A stretch of DNA of 64,000 bases from Misgurnus anguillicaudatus. Taxonomy: Eukaryota; Chordata; Actinopteri; Cypriniformes; Cobitidae. The stretch covers positions 46,276,001 to 46,340,000 of the forward strand of contig NC_073358.2 of assembly GCF_027580225.2 (NCBI RefSeq), written 5' to 3'. Both the position numbers and the translations under genes were made by a program. Shown here piece after piece: positions 24,353 through 36,730 of the stretch (position 1 is the stretch's first letter; the number at the start of each line of letters is the position of its first letter). The notes under the pieces were generated by a model. It saw only the letters and a program-made list of their open reading frames with translations. It had not been told where the DNA came from and ran no database searches.

Positions 24353-24360
24353 GTAAGTAG

Positions 24361-26450
24361 ACGCTGTTCTGTTTGATTCTCTATCTGCTTTGTATTTTGA
24401 AGCTAATACGGGAGGGGGGGGGGCTTTGTGCGTCTTATCGTGTTCAGCTGTCTACTACCAGGGTTTAAACACCGTCCACAGTCTCAGTCTTTGTGTTGTC
24501 AACCTCTGAGACAGCTGTTATTTGAGTGTAACGTTGGAGACATCGATACGGCATATGTCCTCAGTTCAGCACACGCAGTTTAAAGGGCAGCTCACGCTTC
24601 AAAGTATAACCGGTTTAGCAGTCTCTTCTGGTTGGGCGTGTTAATGTTTTGGTAGTAGTTGTAGCTCTGTGGGACTGAGAAGAGAGAGAGTTTTGGCAGT
24701 GATTGAAGCCCTGGCACGCCTCGGATAATTGCCTCAGCACGTGCTTTTTGCTGTCAGACAGGTGCGTTTGCAGGTGACTCATATATGTCTGTCATTGACC
24801 TCATATCTGATAGTCATCTTGTATGGCATATGTAATAAATTTGATCGTACCAAGTGCTTCTTACCAAAGCGTTCTTTTAAACTCTGTGGCTGTACAAACA
24901 CTAGATTGTGAAAGTGTTGTGTCTATGCGTATGTGTGTTTTCTTTTAAATGCTAAAAGAGGAAAAGGAGCCTAATTTCACAATTGCATAGTTCAGCTTTT
25001 TTAAACAGAACTGGCTCGTGACTAGTGTTGGTAAGTGGGAATCTAGCTTGACACATGCTTTGGAAATGAACACATACACACAGTCTGTTAAGAGGCTGTC
25101 GCATAGCACCGTGGGGTCCGACCAGACACTACTTATAGAAGGTGAATGCAGATTGTCTATACACTTGCCCACCGTATAGAAGACCTATCTAAATGGAAGC
25201 ACAATAAGGGGTTAATACTGAGCTAGTAGCTTAGTTGGATGCTCTTAATTTGAACTTGACAGGTGGAGACATGTGTAGTCTCACCAGTTTAGACAATGAG
25301 ATTATAAACCGCACGTATTTGTTTATACATTTAAATATATTCAAATACTATAGACACATAAACAGGATTCCACCTTAAAAGTTCTGAATTGATGTAATTG
25401 AATGAGTGATTAATTTAATAAGATGTCAATTATGCATCCATAAAAATTCTCTCTATTTTTGTATGGCTGTTTTTAAACCCATACTTTGGCAAAAAGCGGT
25501 GTAAAGTTGTAAAGAAATACTTTCATTAAAAGCACTTTGTTTAAACAAGAAACTGTTGAGCATTTTGAAATCATTATAACAAAACCACAAGATCCTCTTT
25601 TCTAAGATGCTTTATCATGATAGACAAAGTCCTGTGCAATTCTTCTCCTTTGAAGCAAACAGGTTTAGCAAATGAACAGAGTATTGTTTTTAGATACATT
25701 ATCATTTAGAGTGCCAAGGTAACATTGATATCATTCATTATAAGTATTAAGTATTAAGGGGAAAAGCACAATACACAGTAGCATAGAATGTCCTTGAAAA
25801 CTAGAGGAGAACCAGGAAGAGATTCTTAGTGTGTTGACATAGGCATTACCAGTTCTATTGTAATTGTAAATATGCATTTATATTTGCATGAGACAGTTGA
25901 ACTGGTCGCAGTCCTGTCTTTATTGTCAGAATATACAGTGGCTTCAAAATATTTGGAACACTTCCCCATATGTGTGTTTTTAGCTTGTTACAAAACTTGG
26001 TGCTAGTGTACCTGCAATCAGTGTATTGTAAGTGTTAGTGTCTGCAATGACCAAAGGCCATCTTAAGTTGGCTTATTTGAATATGTTCTGTTGAGAGCAG
26101 AAAAGAAATAGAGAGACAGAGCAGGAGACGAACATAAGAAGACTCTGGGATCTCCATGGGATAAAGTATCAGATATTCTTCTCAAAGATCAGGCAGCAAC
26201 TTTACAGAGAATGCAGAGATGAATCAGTCCAACAGGTCAGGGTACATAATCTAGTTAATGGAGGTCAATAATTGTTATTTTAGCAGTGCAAACTGTAGAC
26301 TGCTGTGAGGGGGGTTCATTTTAGAATGTCTACAATGAATATGGTAAAAATAAATGTAGGTGCAAAAAAGTATGTTGGATGGCATGCATGCAAAATTTTG
26401 TGTAAATAATTGAAACACTGTCACTTAACTGTGTATTTTGTGTCCTACAG
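24361..26450. other. last part of intron before the giant exon
   Basis: Mostly unassigned. A phase-0 open segment at 26095-26235 ending CAACAG|GTCAGG could be an additional cassette exon but lacks recognised similarity. A Tc1-terminus-like ATACAGTGGCTTC is at about 25933. Confidence 0.3.
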
Positions 26451-29376
26451 ACTGTTTCTGTGGTGGGTTCAGTGGATGGCCCTAAAGGAGGTGGCCAGAT
26501 GGAAATTGGGTCCCATGACCGCCTGGAAGAAGGCGCGTTAAACCAGGAACTGTCTAATGGGCTAAGCAAACTTGGAGCAAATGACGAAAATATTTGTGAT
26601 GAAGTCTGTGGCGAAGCCAGGGAGCAACACCAGCGCAGGTACAGCAAGGGGGCTGGGTGTATTTCCCAGACAACAGGCTGGGGCTCTAAGCTCATTGGGA
26701 AGTCAAATCCTGAATCTCATCAAGGTGCTTGGAGTGGCCCAAATCCTAACACAGCAGTGAATGATGTGGACATGGAGGATGCAAGAACCCTGGTTGCCTT
26801 TTCTGCTAGTGTGGGCACACTGCCCCCCTACAGCAACCATCAACCTTCTCAAACTTCTCAGACAACAGCTCAGCTATATGAAAGGTTTAGCCAGGAGATG
26901 TCTAATGGAAGTGAAGAGGCCAGGCAAAAAAGTGTGGATGGTGAATTTTGCCCCCCTGAAGACCTTAACACACTTCAGGCTGCACTGAGCCAAGCCCGTC
27001 ATGGCCACAAGCCACCTAATTGTGACTGTGAGGGCCCAGACTGCCCGGACTACTTGGAGTGGCTGGAGAAACAGATCAGAAAGGTGGCTAACTGCCAGGA
27101 TAAAGGGTCCTGTAAGATTTCTGGTGCTCCCCCACAGCCACATCAACAGCATCATCATAATCAGTCCCAACCACAGCAATGTGGTAGTAACCCCCAGTGT
27201 GGGCAAGACACAAATCCACCACCCCCAATTAACCAGCCTTCAGCTCCTAGACCATTGGGGCCACCAGCACCTATTCCCTGCTCCCCTAGTGTTCTGTCTA
27301 TAGCCAAGGAGAGAAATGTTAGCTTGCAAACAGCCATTGCAATTGAAGCCCTAACCCAGCTATCTGCCACTGTCCAACAAACTGTTGTTCACCCAGGTGA
27401 GTCTTCACCTGCAAATCACCATCAGCATCTACCAAACTCCTACCCTTTGAGTATGCCTCAACTAGTCTCTTCATCTCCTAGCTCTCTTTCATCATCCTCC
27501 ACATCATCTGGTTTGCCACAGTCCATGCCTCCTGGAAATTACTCACATCATGAGCAATCATTATGGGAGCAGAAGAGGCTTCAATCTCAGGGTGAGGCCC
27601 CTGTATCTAGCTCATCTCACTATGCTTCTCAATACCCATCCTCCAAGTCCCCATTTACTGGCCGGCACCCTTCAAACCCAAACCCTCGACCCCAGCAGTG
27701 GCATCAGGCCACTGGTGGAAGCTGTGAGAAAAACTCCCCTCGTAATTCATGGATGATGGTGAATTCGGAGTCCCAGCATCGTTTTGTAAACCCATCCCAT
27801 GGCAGCATCGACCCAGTGTCCGAGCTAAAGCAGCTCCTTGATGATACTGGCGGAAAGTACACAAACTCAGCCTTTAGGTTCCCATTTCCTCATCCTAGCA
27901 TGCAGGATGATCGCAAAGGCAGCCTTACAGGGTTGCCTCACATCAAGCAGGAAATGGATACCAAGGATAACCCGAGTTCAGGTTTGGCAGCCATGGGTCA
28001 GCAAGGCATGGTAAATGGCCATCAGCAATTCCAGGGTCAGCAGTTTTCCCCCACAATTAGGCACTCAACTCAGGCAGCACTACAACAGCACCTTCATCAT
28101 AAACGTAACCTGTTCTCTAACTCCCCAGACTTTGGCCCATTAGGCCCCATGGCTTGCCAGAACCTCCGCAAATGGTGGCCACAGACTCTTCCAGAAAGTC
28201 TTGTAACCATCAAACAGGAGCACAAAGAACCCAAAAAGAGAAAGAGTGCTCAAAGTTCTCCTCTTCTCAAACAGACAGTCGGTGGGCTGTTTAGTCCGCT
28301 GGGCCCACCTCTTCCGAAACCCAAACAAATTGTTATCAAGAAACAAAAACAAAAAGCCTCCCAACCAACTTTCCTTCCACAGAGCCAGATTACAATAACA
28401 AAACAGTCCATCATCACCCCAGCATATGCACCATCCCAATCCCAGCTTGTTCCATCTCTACAAGGCATGGAAGCTGGGCTTCCCCCCTCTCAGGTGGTTG
28501 AGAGCCACCCAGCTCTAGCCCAATCTCAGGAACCCATTATGAATAGCAGTAGTGCACCCATTTCGTCTTCTGCTCCTGTTTCTGTCCTAGCAACATCCAC
28601 CGAAAAGGTCATAGCATATGCAGGCACAGTTGAGTCAAGTAAAAATGTCCCATCAACTAGTATCACACCTCAAACCTCTACAATGCAGTCGACTCCTTCT
28701 TCTTTGACTGGTCTTAGTCAATTAGATCCAAAATTTGAAGAGCTGATTCGCCAGTTTGAGGAGGAGTTTGGAGACACCATATCCTCTGCTTCTCCCACAG
28801 AGAGTGCAAATCATGGCCCTACTCAGCCAGAGGTGACCGAGTCACAACCAAACTCAAACTCAGGACAAGCCAGACCCGAGTCACCATCCTCAAAGCAGCC
28901 AAATAACTGCCCCCCTCCTCCTACAACTGAGCCTGAGCCCATGGATGAAGGTCAGAATATGTTAGCTGATAGAGTAAAGGAAGAAACACCCTTTCCTTCT
29001 AAGCAACTCTGTAATGTTAAACAAGAAAGTGAGGAATATGAGGTGGACGTTAAACCTTCTGAGCAGCTACTGTCTATGGCTCAGGAGGCAATTCTGCAGC
29101 GACAGCACCCCTTCATCACACCTTTCTCCCCTCCAAATAAACGTGTAAAGATTGAGTCATCTGGTGGCGTGACAGTTCTCTCCACAACGGCATCTTTTTC
29201 TGCGGATGGTCACGGGGAAGAATTTGATACTCCTACAAAGGATGGCTTTCCTTCCTCCCCTTCACTTAAAGGTTTTCTTGAGTCACCACTGCGCTACCTG
29301 GACACTCCAACTAAGAGCCTGCTGGATACACCTGGGAAAGATAACCAACCAGAGTTTCCTACCTGTGACTGTGTGG
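26451..29376 (+). CDS. tet3: tet3 giant central exon
   Basis: A 2926-bp exon (acceptor TGTCCTACAG, donor TGTGTGG|GTAAGT, phase 0 to 1) encoding residues 142-1116. It holds TET3-specific conserved islands in otherwise low-complexity Ser/Pro/Gln sequence: an ARTLVAFSA segment, the CDCEGPDCPDYLEWLE motif (about 27021-27067), SLQTAIAIEALTQLSA (about 27322-27370), AALQQHLHHKRNLF (about 28075-28116), DPKFEELIRQFEEEFGD (about 28727-28776), KRVKIESSGGVTVLSTT, and FLESPLRYLDTPTKSLLDTP. It ends at EFPTCDCV, where the Cys-rich part of the catalytic domain begins. Several psi-K-x-E sumoylation consensus sites occur. The in-frame ATG 26499 (QMEIGSHD) is the likely start of a CXXC-less short isoform spliced from an upstream non-coding exon. 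Confidence 0.95.
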
Positions 29377-29429
29377 GTAAGTCTAAGAGTATTCAGAAAA
29401 AAAGTTCAGCCTAGCAAATACTCCATTAC

Positions 29430-30960
29430 GGGGTTGAAAACTAGGCAAACATAACATAAACTTAGATAAACAGGCATCTTACAATGATTTATTTAAGTGA
29501 TGTTTTCAAAGCACAACATGGCACAGGGACATCACATCTCTTCTCAAGTATTGATGGAATGAACTCACACCTTCTGATGTCTGGACAAAACAATGAATTG
29601 TTGTTGTTTTTTTGCTCACAGAAGTTCATAAACTATATTTAAGTTTCAACTTACTAACTATATTACAGTTTAAAGTATGTTTTAACATAAATGGACCATA
29701 ATATCAATTAAATTGATCATTATATTTCTTTTTTAGTATGCCACAATTCTTTTATCTTTCAGCCCATAACTTCTGCATCAGCAATTTCTCAGGATAGTGT
29801 TAGGCTATATCTAAAAATGTATGTTCTGCCATGGGCCTTTATGCTGCTCTGCAGTCTGTTCTCTGTGGCTCTTGCAGAGGAACAATAGATTTGAAGAAAG
29901 AGGCCCATTGTAACTCTGTGGGCCAGTGCAGCGCAGCGCCTTCTATGTTAAAGCTATTGGTACAGTGAGTACAGATAGTTTTTGCAGGGAAGTCAGACAC
30001 AATTGAGGAAGTCTGCTCATATATCATTTGATACATTGTGGCCAAACATCAAAGAAGGGAGCAGGGAGTACAGGGTAATAAGAGATGAATGGCAACCTTT
30101 TAGCCTTTCTATCATAAGTCTTGTTTGATCCTTTCAGAGGTTTTGATGTTAAATAAACTGTGTGAAAACTGTCATGATGTACTGTGTGATTTGCTGTACC
30201 CGAGCGTACTTTGAAGGGGGGCAGTCTGGACAGTTTATAAGGAGTAGACAAACATCACATCACATCCCATCTCCTCATTACACTTTATATCAAAGTGTTA
30301 AGTGTCATTTAACGTGTTCAGTCAAGGGTAGTAAACTGTGTCTGAACATTTGTTGGAGCTTGACTGTTTGACTAAGAGAAAAGGACAACAGAAGGGATGT
30401 TGCCATGGCGAATCCCTATAGCATTGTCAACACCACAGGGAACACCCACTGCCATTTGATACTTACAAACACACCCTGAATGTAGAACCTTTAGTTTATT
30501 TAGTTTAAAAATCTATAGTTTTTATACTATATTTTGTCTTATTTCTCCTCTGTTGGTTTCTCTATTACACTATTCGATTCTTGTACTTATTTTTTACACC
30601 TGTTGTTGCCGATTTCATTCTGCTGAATAGGGACATAGTAAGCAAACACTGTAATGTTTTTCTTTTTCACAAACTCTTTTTTATATCACTTAATGATTAT
30701 ACACCTCAAGTGGAATTTGACCTTAGATTGCCTCTTTCCCAGACAAGCCCCCTCCCTCTCATCTACACGCACACACACATCACTAGCAATGTATGTATCA
30801 TTCTTATCATACTGCTTAAAACATTTGGGTTATTAGCCATAGTTGCAAATGAATGCATGTAGTTTGTCCTCACTTTCACAAAATGTTGACAGCATACTGT
30901 CCATAATGATCAATGTCATGTTTTAACATGTGTTCTTTCTTTCTCTTTGTATTTATCTTC
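29430..30960. other. tet3 intron between giant exon and catalytic exons
   Basis: AT-rich and free of recognised repeats. The open frames here have no similarity I recognise. Confidence 0.4.
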
Positions 30961-30963
30961 TAG

Positions 30964-31054
30964 ATCCAATCTCAGAAAAGGACCAGAGTCCATACTACAA
31001 TCATTTGGGATCTGGGCCAACAGTGGCTTCTGTCAGAGAACTGATGGAAAATAG
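30964..31054 (+). CDS. tet3: tet3 catalytic exon (Cys-rich domain, start)
   Basis: Acceptor TTATCTTCTAG, donor AATAG|GTGATT, phase 1 to 2. It encodes the segment [20 protein letters not shown] followed by [11 protein letters not shown], residues 1117-1146. This is the [19 protein letters not shown] block invariant in vertebrate TET proteins, at the start of the Cys-rich subdomain that binds DNA and zinc and packs on the catalytic core. The intron upstream is 1.6 kb and contains no recognisable gene. Confidence 0.93.
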
Positions 31055-31847
31055 GTGATTCTGGGTTCACATTGTATTCCGTATAATGTCCTTGTTTATT
31101 GTTTTCATCATGGGCATGTTTGTTAACAAACACACTCTGCAGTAGATGGATGTAGGAACCAACTGGGATCCAGCTCCAAAATCTTAAAGTCTATATTGAT
31201 CTAAAGTCTAAAGCTAAATGAAACAACACGTAAAGTATTTGTAGTGTTACTGTTTTTCAAGTTTAAAAGTCGGTTTGCCTTTTTGTAGCAGTTTTCTGTA
31301 GTTTTTGTAGGATGCTACCAATTTAACAAAGCTGAGGAATATTCTAGAAAGTGGATATCAGACATTTTATCTTATTTTTCCAATGTTTTAAACACAACAT
31401 ATTAAACCTGTGAAACCACAAAGGAATTCTGCTGACCTCACGTAGTTTGATGAAAGAGTTCCCCAGTGACCCAGATGCCATTGTTTGGTAAGAGTCCTCT
31501 GGCAGTTGGATCATGGCTACAGATTCTTGGGCCGGCCGAGGAGAGGCATTTCTTATCCTCTTTTTGCCGTTTCCCTCCCTTCACCCAATCCACCTACCTT
31601 TTTTCTATGATCTTGTCCCCAGGGAATTTCTGACCCAGAATCCAACAGGAATAAGAGGAAATATCAGCATCAACAGATCCACACTAGGGAGAAAGAGAGG
31701 ATGTGAATAGAAAGGAAAGAAATTAGTGGAAATTAAAAGTCCAAGAGGTGAAGTAAAGGGTCTACAGAGTATATAAAAGGATTTCCATTAAAACATGTTT
31801 AGGGCAATAGGAAACATTTCCCTGTCAAGAAGGGGCTTTAACCTTTG

Positions 31848-32000
31848 TGTTTCTGTATAGCTCAGTGGTAGAGCATTGCGTTTACAGCACAAAAGATCAT
31901 GGGTTCAAATCCAGGGAACACAAATACTGATAAAAATGTATAATTTGTAATGTACTAAGGTCCTTTGGATAGCATCTGCCAAATGCATGAATATAAATAT
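31848..32000 (+). repeat. tRNA-derived SINE
   Basis: An intact pol III A box (TAGCTCAGTGG, 31858-31868) and B box (GGTTCAAATCC, 31902-31912) sit in a tRNA-like head. The fish SINE tail (TTTGGATAGCATCTGCCAAA, then TGCATGAATATAAATAT) follows. It is not a tRNA gene: there is no cloverleaf 3' half, and the tail is that of a retroposon. Confidence 0.8.
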
Positions 32001-32630
32001 ATTATTATTGCCTTTTTTTAAAAATAGGGCACGTATAGAAAGGACAGGAAGTAATAGGAATATAAAGAGGTATCAGAAAATTACACATGCAACACTGAGC
32101 TATATCTCTTATTGGTGCATTTAATTTTCTCCTCTCTGCATTTCGAAAACTTTTACTTTAAAAACTCTTTTGAAAAGATCCCCAGGGTGCCACCCCCTTT
32201 TCTCCAGTAAGCACACTGAAGCTTAGACTTTCCTGACCCATCAGGACACCTTTGCTGACCTCTTGTATACTTGTCCACTCTTGTTGCTTTATTTGGGGGC
32301 TGATTGAGGGCATAGTGACTGTATTTCTATAGCCAGTCATCTCCTCTTTAGGAAAAGCGGGGGCTGGTGGGGAGAGGAAGAGCCCTCCTCTTTGTCTGTC
32401 TGTCAGTGAGTGACTATAGCCTTCTTAAGCCTTAGATTGACCCTTTTGTGGCCTTTGACCTCATTGCCCACCCCTTTAGATCTTTGAAGCTTCTTCCCCA
32501 GATTGTACAGTTATAGCAACACACGCCATTTTCATTTCTGTCTACTAAGTTGCATTTACGCAGACATGTGATTGTTCACTAAAAAACATGGACCATCATT
32601 CTCAGACTGGGTTATTTTAAACCCAATCCT

Positions 32631-32720
32631 GGGTAAATACTGGACAGAACACATGTTGGGTTATAAACCCAGAACAAGTTTATTTATTAACCCAATATGT
32701 GTTCTGTTCAATATTTACCC
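32631..32720. repeat. short palindromic MITE
   Basis: GGGTAAATACTGGACAGAAC followed by ACATGTTGGGTTATAAACCC pairs with TTAACCCAATATGTGTTCTG and TTCAATATTTACCC. Confidence 0.7.
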
Positions 32721-32891
32721 ATAGTGCAAATGTGTATAAATGTCCTTTATTTTCTTTAAGTTCTTGCATTTCTGCACACATAAAGATTCATTAGCACAGA
32801 AATACTTAAAAACAACAGTCAATATTTTTTGGCAGATTCCTGTGGTCTATAATTTTAAGATTTTGGTCTTTTTGTCCTATTATTATTACAG

Positions 32892-32985
32892 GTATGGAGA
32901 GAAGGGCGAAGCTGTTCGCATTGAAAAGGTGGTTTACACAGGGCGAGAAGGAAAGAGCTCTCAGGGATGTCCAATTGCTAAATGG
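32892..32985 (+). CDS. tet3: tet3 catalytic exon (Cys-rich domain)
   Basis: Acceptor TATTATTACAG, donor TGG|GTAAGT, phase 2 to 0. It encodes [20 protein letters not shown] then [12 protein letters not shown], residues 1147-1178. This matches the TET signature YGEKGxAxRIEKVxYTGxEGKSSxGCPIAKW almost residue for residue. The Cys of GCPIAKW belongs to the zinc-binding Cys-rich subdomain. Confidence 0.95.
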
Positions 32986-33009
32986 GTAAGTGTATTTTGT
33001 AGTGCAGTA

Positions 33010-33325
33010 TTAGATTTATTAGATAATTGCGATTAATCGCATACAAAATAAAAGTTAATTTTCGCTAAATTTATGTATGTAATTATGATGTATATTTAAA
33101 CACACACACACATAAATGTATACATTTCAGAATTTTTTTATTTATAAATAATCTTTTAAAATGTATATATAATATATATATACAAACATGTAAATGTTTC
33201 TTAAATACATACATGAATGTGTGTGCATTTATATATACATAATAATTACACACAGCACACACTTGTATATTATGCAAAAAAGCACTTTTATTTTGTATGT
33301 GATTAATTTTTGCCCAGCACTAGTA
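33010..33325. repeat. MITE with GATTAATCGCATAC arms
   Basis: GATTAATCGCATACAAAATA followed by AAAGT is inverted as ACTTTTATTTTGTATGTGAT. The middle is (CA)n and (TATA)n. Confidence 0.6.
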
Positions 33326-33689
33326 TTTTGTAAAGCCACAGGACTGAGTCCTTTCAGTTGTAGAGTTATAAATGTGTTTATGCTTACAAGCATTTTGTGT
33401 ATAAATGACTGATTGCTTACATTTTTATAGTCATTTTGGTAAAACGGTTTCTTGTGTGAATGGTGTGAACTGCATTCAGATATTAGTTGTTGTCATGTCA
33501 TGAAGTAATAAAGTGAAATCTTCACTAACGTATGTGCAGAATAGCGAGAGTGATCTGTATATCATCTTTAAACCTTAAAAATCTTTTTTTTATCTGTTCA
33601 ATTAAATTCAAGTTTGTTTATAATAGCACTTTTCACAATTTATATTGTTGCAAAGTGGCGTTACAGAAAACAAACTGTACAACAGACTA

Positions 33690-34380
33690 GGGCTGTGATG
33701 ATTATTTGTGCAAATGCGCGTTTTCTCAATGAATGAATTTGAATGAATTACATCCTGGCACATCCAAAAGCCAGAGGGCGCTTTTGTGCAGAAACTCCAT
33801 TTGTGCCACAGAAGAACACTATTCCAGGACATGTCTGTAGACGGTTTTGGCAGTAACAACATAAACAAGCGGCTTTCGTGGTCAACTTCCGGTAAACTTT
33901 AAACATAGTTTATTTATATAACAAGCAAAATAAACAACATGTAGATTACCTAGGAAACCAATACATTTGTTATTTTCGACAAGGTATTTCAGTTTAGCAA
34001 CTAGTCAGACCATTTAAAAAACTGAAACCGGAGGTAAAGTTCGGACCAAAAACGTATCGCGTCACCGCACGTGCGTCCGATGAAACGGTCTATAAGAATA
34101 TTTATATCACTCTTTTTCAAATTGTTTTCAATATTTTCATGATAATAAAGAATATTTTGAATGATTTTGTTTAACGAGTGTTGCTTTTTTAAATGCATGT
34201 TATGAACAACTCCGCCTCATAATGATTTTAGATTTATAAGGACTTTCTACTGACCAAAACTCCGTAGTACACGCACAAGCTGTGCATGAATCACAGGATC
34301 GCAGCCTTGCGATCCGAATCGATTTCATTGGGATATAAGCGGGATCATTCGATTAACAGCGATATTAACAAACAGCAGTC
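33690..34380. mobile_element. hAT-type element related to 48153-49731
   Basis: The start TAGGGCTGTGATGATTATTT resembles the TAGGGGTGTAACGATTTATC end. The block TTTTCATGATAATAAAGAA is shared with the copy at 48.3 kb in inverted orientation. The right end is eroded. Confidence 0.55.
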
Positions 34381-34617
34381 TCACCGTAAGCAAGCCAGGT
34401 GACAGAGGCAAGAAACCATAACTCCCAACGATGTTTAAGTTGATGAAACATTATTGCTAGAAACCAGACCTAGCCATAAACAAATAGATAAATACTGTAA
34501 ACCTGAATACTATGACCCCGATCTTTCTATATGGAAAGCAGTTTAATTTTGTATTTCATCCAGTGCAGTCAAGTCAATACTATTCCTGTCTTTTACCAAC
34601 TGTCTTTCTTACTTTAG

Positions 34618-34826
34618 GTGATTCGACGCAGCAGTGAGAAGGAAAAATTGTTATGTGTCGTAAAGCAACGCCCTGGGCACCACTGTGCTAATACCGTCAT
34701 CATTGTTGTGATCTTGGCCTGGGAGGGCGTACCACGTGCGCTGGGAGATAAACTTTACAGAGAAGTTACAGAAACAATCATCAAATATGGCAACCCCACC
34801 AGCCGCCGCTGTGGACTCAATGACGA
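34618..34826 (+). CDS. tet3: tet3 catalytic exon (Cys-rich domain)
   Basis: Acceptor TTCTTACTTTAG, donor GACGA|GTGAGT, phase 0 to 2. It encodes residues 1179-1247, beginning [13 protein letters not shown] and including [40 protein letters not shown] and RRCGLND. These are conserved TET elements, and the His and Cys pairs (GHHC, RRCG) contribute to the zinc sites of the Cys-rich domain. No stop or frameshift is present. Confidence 0.95.
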
Positions 34827-34977
34827 GTGAGTTTCCAACACCACTGACATGTTTTCATTTGCCATTGTGTTAACTGTTGTTTTTGGCATTTGCCTATTTT
34901 AGAAATACAGTAAAGCCTCACTGTGACACTTCTCAAATAAACAGTGATGTTTCTGGTTAACTATGTTTTTTAACGGC

Positions 34978-35134
34978 TTACGACTCTGAACTGGGAGTAC
35001 ATCGATCTAGTACGAGTTCACGGGTGGGAAGTCACGTGTTTGACTGCCGTTCCAGTACACTTTCACGGGTAAAAGGTTGGAAAAACACGGGTTACAGGAT
35101 GCCTGTAACGTGTACTCCTAGTTCTGAGTCGTGG
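34978..35134. repeat. imperfect inverted repeat
   Basis: TTACGACTCTGAACTGGGAG followed by TACA pairs with TGTACTCCTAGTTCTGAGTC. A probable MITE between catalytic exons. Confidence 0.55.
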
Positions 35135-35300
35135 TTTTGAAGTCGTGATTCACGGGCTCAAAAACCTGCCTGGAACACAGCGTAAAATCACATATTGACA
35201 ATTGGAACATTTTAGTTGATTTTAGTTATACGTTACAACTAGTCTACTTTTAAATATACTAATCTTAATCATAGTAAAATAATTAAATGAACCAAGTCAT

Positions 35301-35869
35301 TTAGGGGCGGTTTCCCTGACAGGATTTAAATTAAACCAAGACAAGACTTATTTACATAAGGACAATTAAGTAGTTTTTAAACAAACCTTACAAACAACAA
35401 TACAGGTGTGCATCCTGAGACAAAACAATGGCAATTATATACGTTTAGATAAGTCAGTGCAAGCTGTTTTTCAGTTAAGACAGCTCAAACATGCATTTTA
35501 GTCTGGGACGACTAGGCTTGGGGGAAAGCACCACCGTTTTTCAATATTTTACTATGTTTTTGCCTCAACTTGGGCGAATTGGTACATACCTACCTTTTTT
35601 CGATGCGTGCACTTAATTTTTGTGTGGCGCGTTGTGAGTGTGTTGGCATTTAGCCTACCCCCATTCACTCCTTAGGATCCAAACAGGGATACATTTAGAA
35701 GCCACTAAGGAATGAATGGGGCTAAACTAAAGGCTAACACAACCACGACACGCTTTACAAAGATTAAGTGGACACATTGAAAAAAGATGGGTATGTATTC
35801 ATCTGGCTGGGTTGAGGTGGGAACATATTAAATGTTGAAAAACAGTGGTGTTGGAAAACTGCCCCTTAA
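35301..35869. mobile_element. MITE with GGGGCGGTTTCC ends, interrupted
   Basis: Left end GGGGCGGTTTCCCTGACAGG, right end GGAAAACTGCCCCTTA. The right part is displaced by an inserted palindromic element at about 35528-35854 (CACCACCGTTTTTCAATATT inverted as AATGTTGAAAAACAGTGGTG). Confidence 0.6.
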
Positions 35870-36053
35870 AGTTTACTCCCATTACTGATACTGGAAAGGT
35901 GTTACATACTTTGGCTGTAATCCTGTTGTTACACTTATGTTATCATTCAAATGTAGAGTTTACAGGAGTCTCTAATGTAATGTCAAGTAGTAAAAAGACC
36001 AGGTAGTAGCTTAAAATGAGCAAAAATGAAATGCACTTTGTGTCTATTTGCAG

Positions 36054-36204
36054 TCGAACCTGTGCATGCCAAGGGAAGGACCCTGAAAAATGTGGTGCTT
36101 CTTTCTCTTTTGGCTGCTCCTGGAGCATGTACTTTAATGGATGCAAGTACGCTCGAAGTAAGAACCCTCGCAAGTTTAGACTGCAGGGAGAACACCCCAA
36201 AGAG
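36054..36204 (+). CDS. tet3: tet3 catalytic exon (Cys-rich to DSBH junction)
   Basis: Acceptor TCTATTTGCAG, donor GAG|GTCAGT, phase 2 to 0. It encodes residues 1248-1298: [37 protein letters not shown], then [13 protein letters not shown]. This is the most conserved TET block, containing the C-x-[12 protein letters not shown] and N-G-C-K-Y motifs that bind zinc and contact DNA. It is intact. Confidence 0.95.
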
Positions 36205-36399
36205 GTCAGTTTCACTTTTAAGACTATGTAATTGGTGGTTATTTATATTTTAATGCAGCTCCCTACTTAAAATCATTGGATAGAGTGAAATATTCCAATT
36301 TGTTGAAATGTCAATGCAGAAATTCAAACTACAATGACCATGCCTTGTTTGGCCTTGTTAACACAAAATATTGACATTTTTGTGCTGCTTTTTGTGCAG

Positions 36400-36489
36400 G
36401 AGGATGATCTCAGGGATAACTTTCAAACCTTGGCCACTCATGTGGGCCCTGTGTACAAGATGCTGGCTCCCCAAGCGTACACTAACCAG
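36400..36489 (+). CDS. tet3: tet3 catalytic exon
   Basis: Acceptor TTTTTGTGCAG, donor AACCAG|GTAAAA, phase 0 on both sides, 30 codons (residues 1299-1328). It encodes [20 protein letters not shown] then [10 protein letters not shown], corresponding to the E-x-x-L-x-x-x-F-Q-x-L-A-T-x-V-x-P-x-Y-K-x-L-A-P-x-A-Y-x-N-Q helix that precedes the double-stranded beta-helix in TET enzymes. Confidence 0.94.
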
Positions 36490-36730
36490 GTAAAAACTGT
36501 CTTTGTTCTTCAACCATATTAAAAACAAAACTGATTTTGCAGTACTAGTGTGATATTTGATATCTTCATTTGATGGGATTAGAAGGTTTAGGATTTCTTG
36601 TTTCACTACATATTCTGTAAATTACATTATTAACTTGATAAACTAGAACGTTAAACTAGAAGATTTGTATGGCCTAGTCATGTAAATGCTTTTTTATACA
36701 CTAATTTAATTTCTAATGTGTGTTTCTTAG

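Noticed and set aside
25930..25965. Tc1 terminus-like ATACAGTGGCTTC
   Set aside because: No matching second terminus or transposase nearby; too short to call.
26874..28468. Several minus-strand and frame-shifted frames inside the giant exon
   Set aside because: Shadows of the tet3 coding frame.
31851..31925. tRNA gene
   Set aside because: Has A and B boxes but no complete cloverleaf, and runs into a SINE tail; called a SINE.
33765..33785. Second CTCF-like site (CCAGAGGGCGCT)
   Set aside because: Only the 3' half of the core matches, and it lies in a hAT relic with a similar half-site at 49.6 kb.
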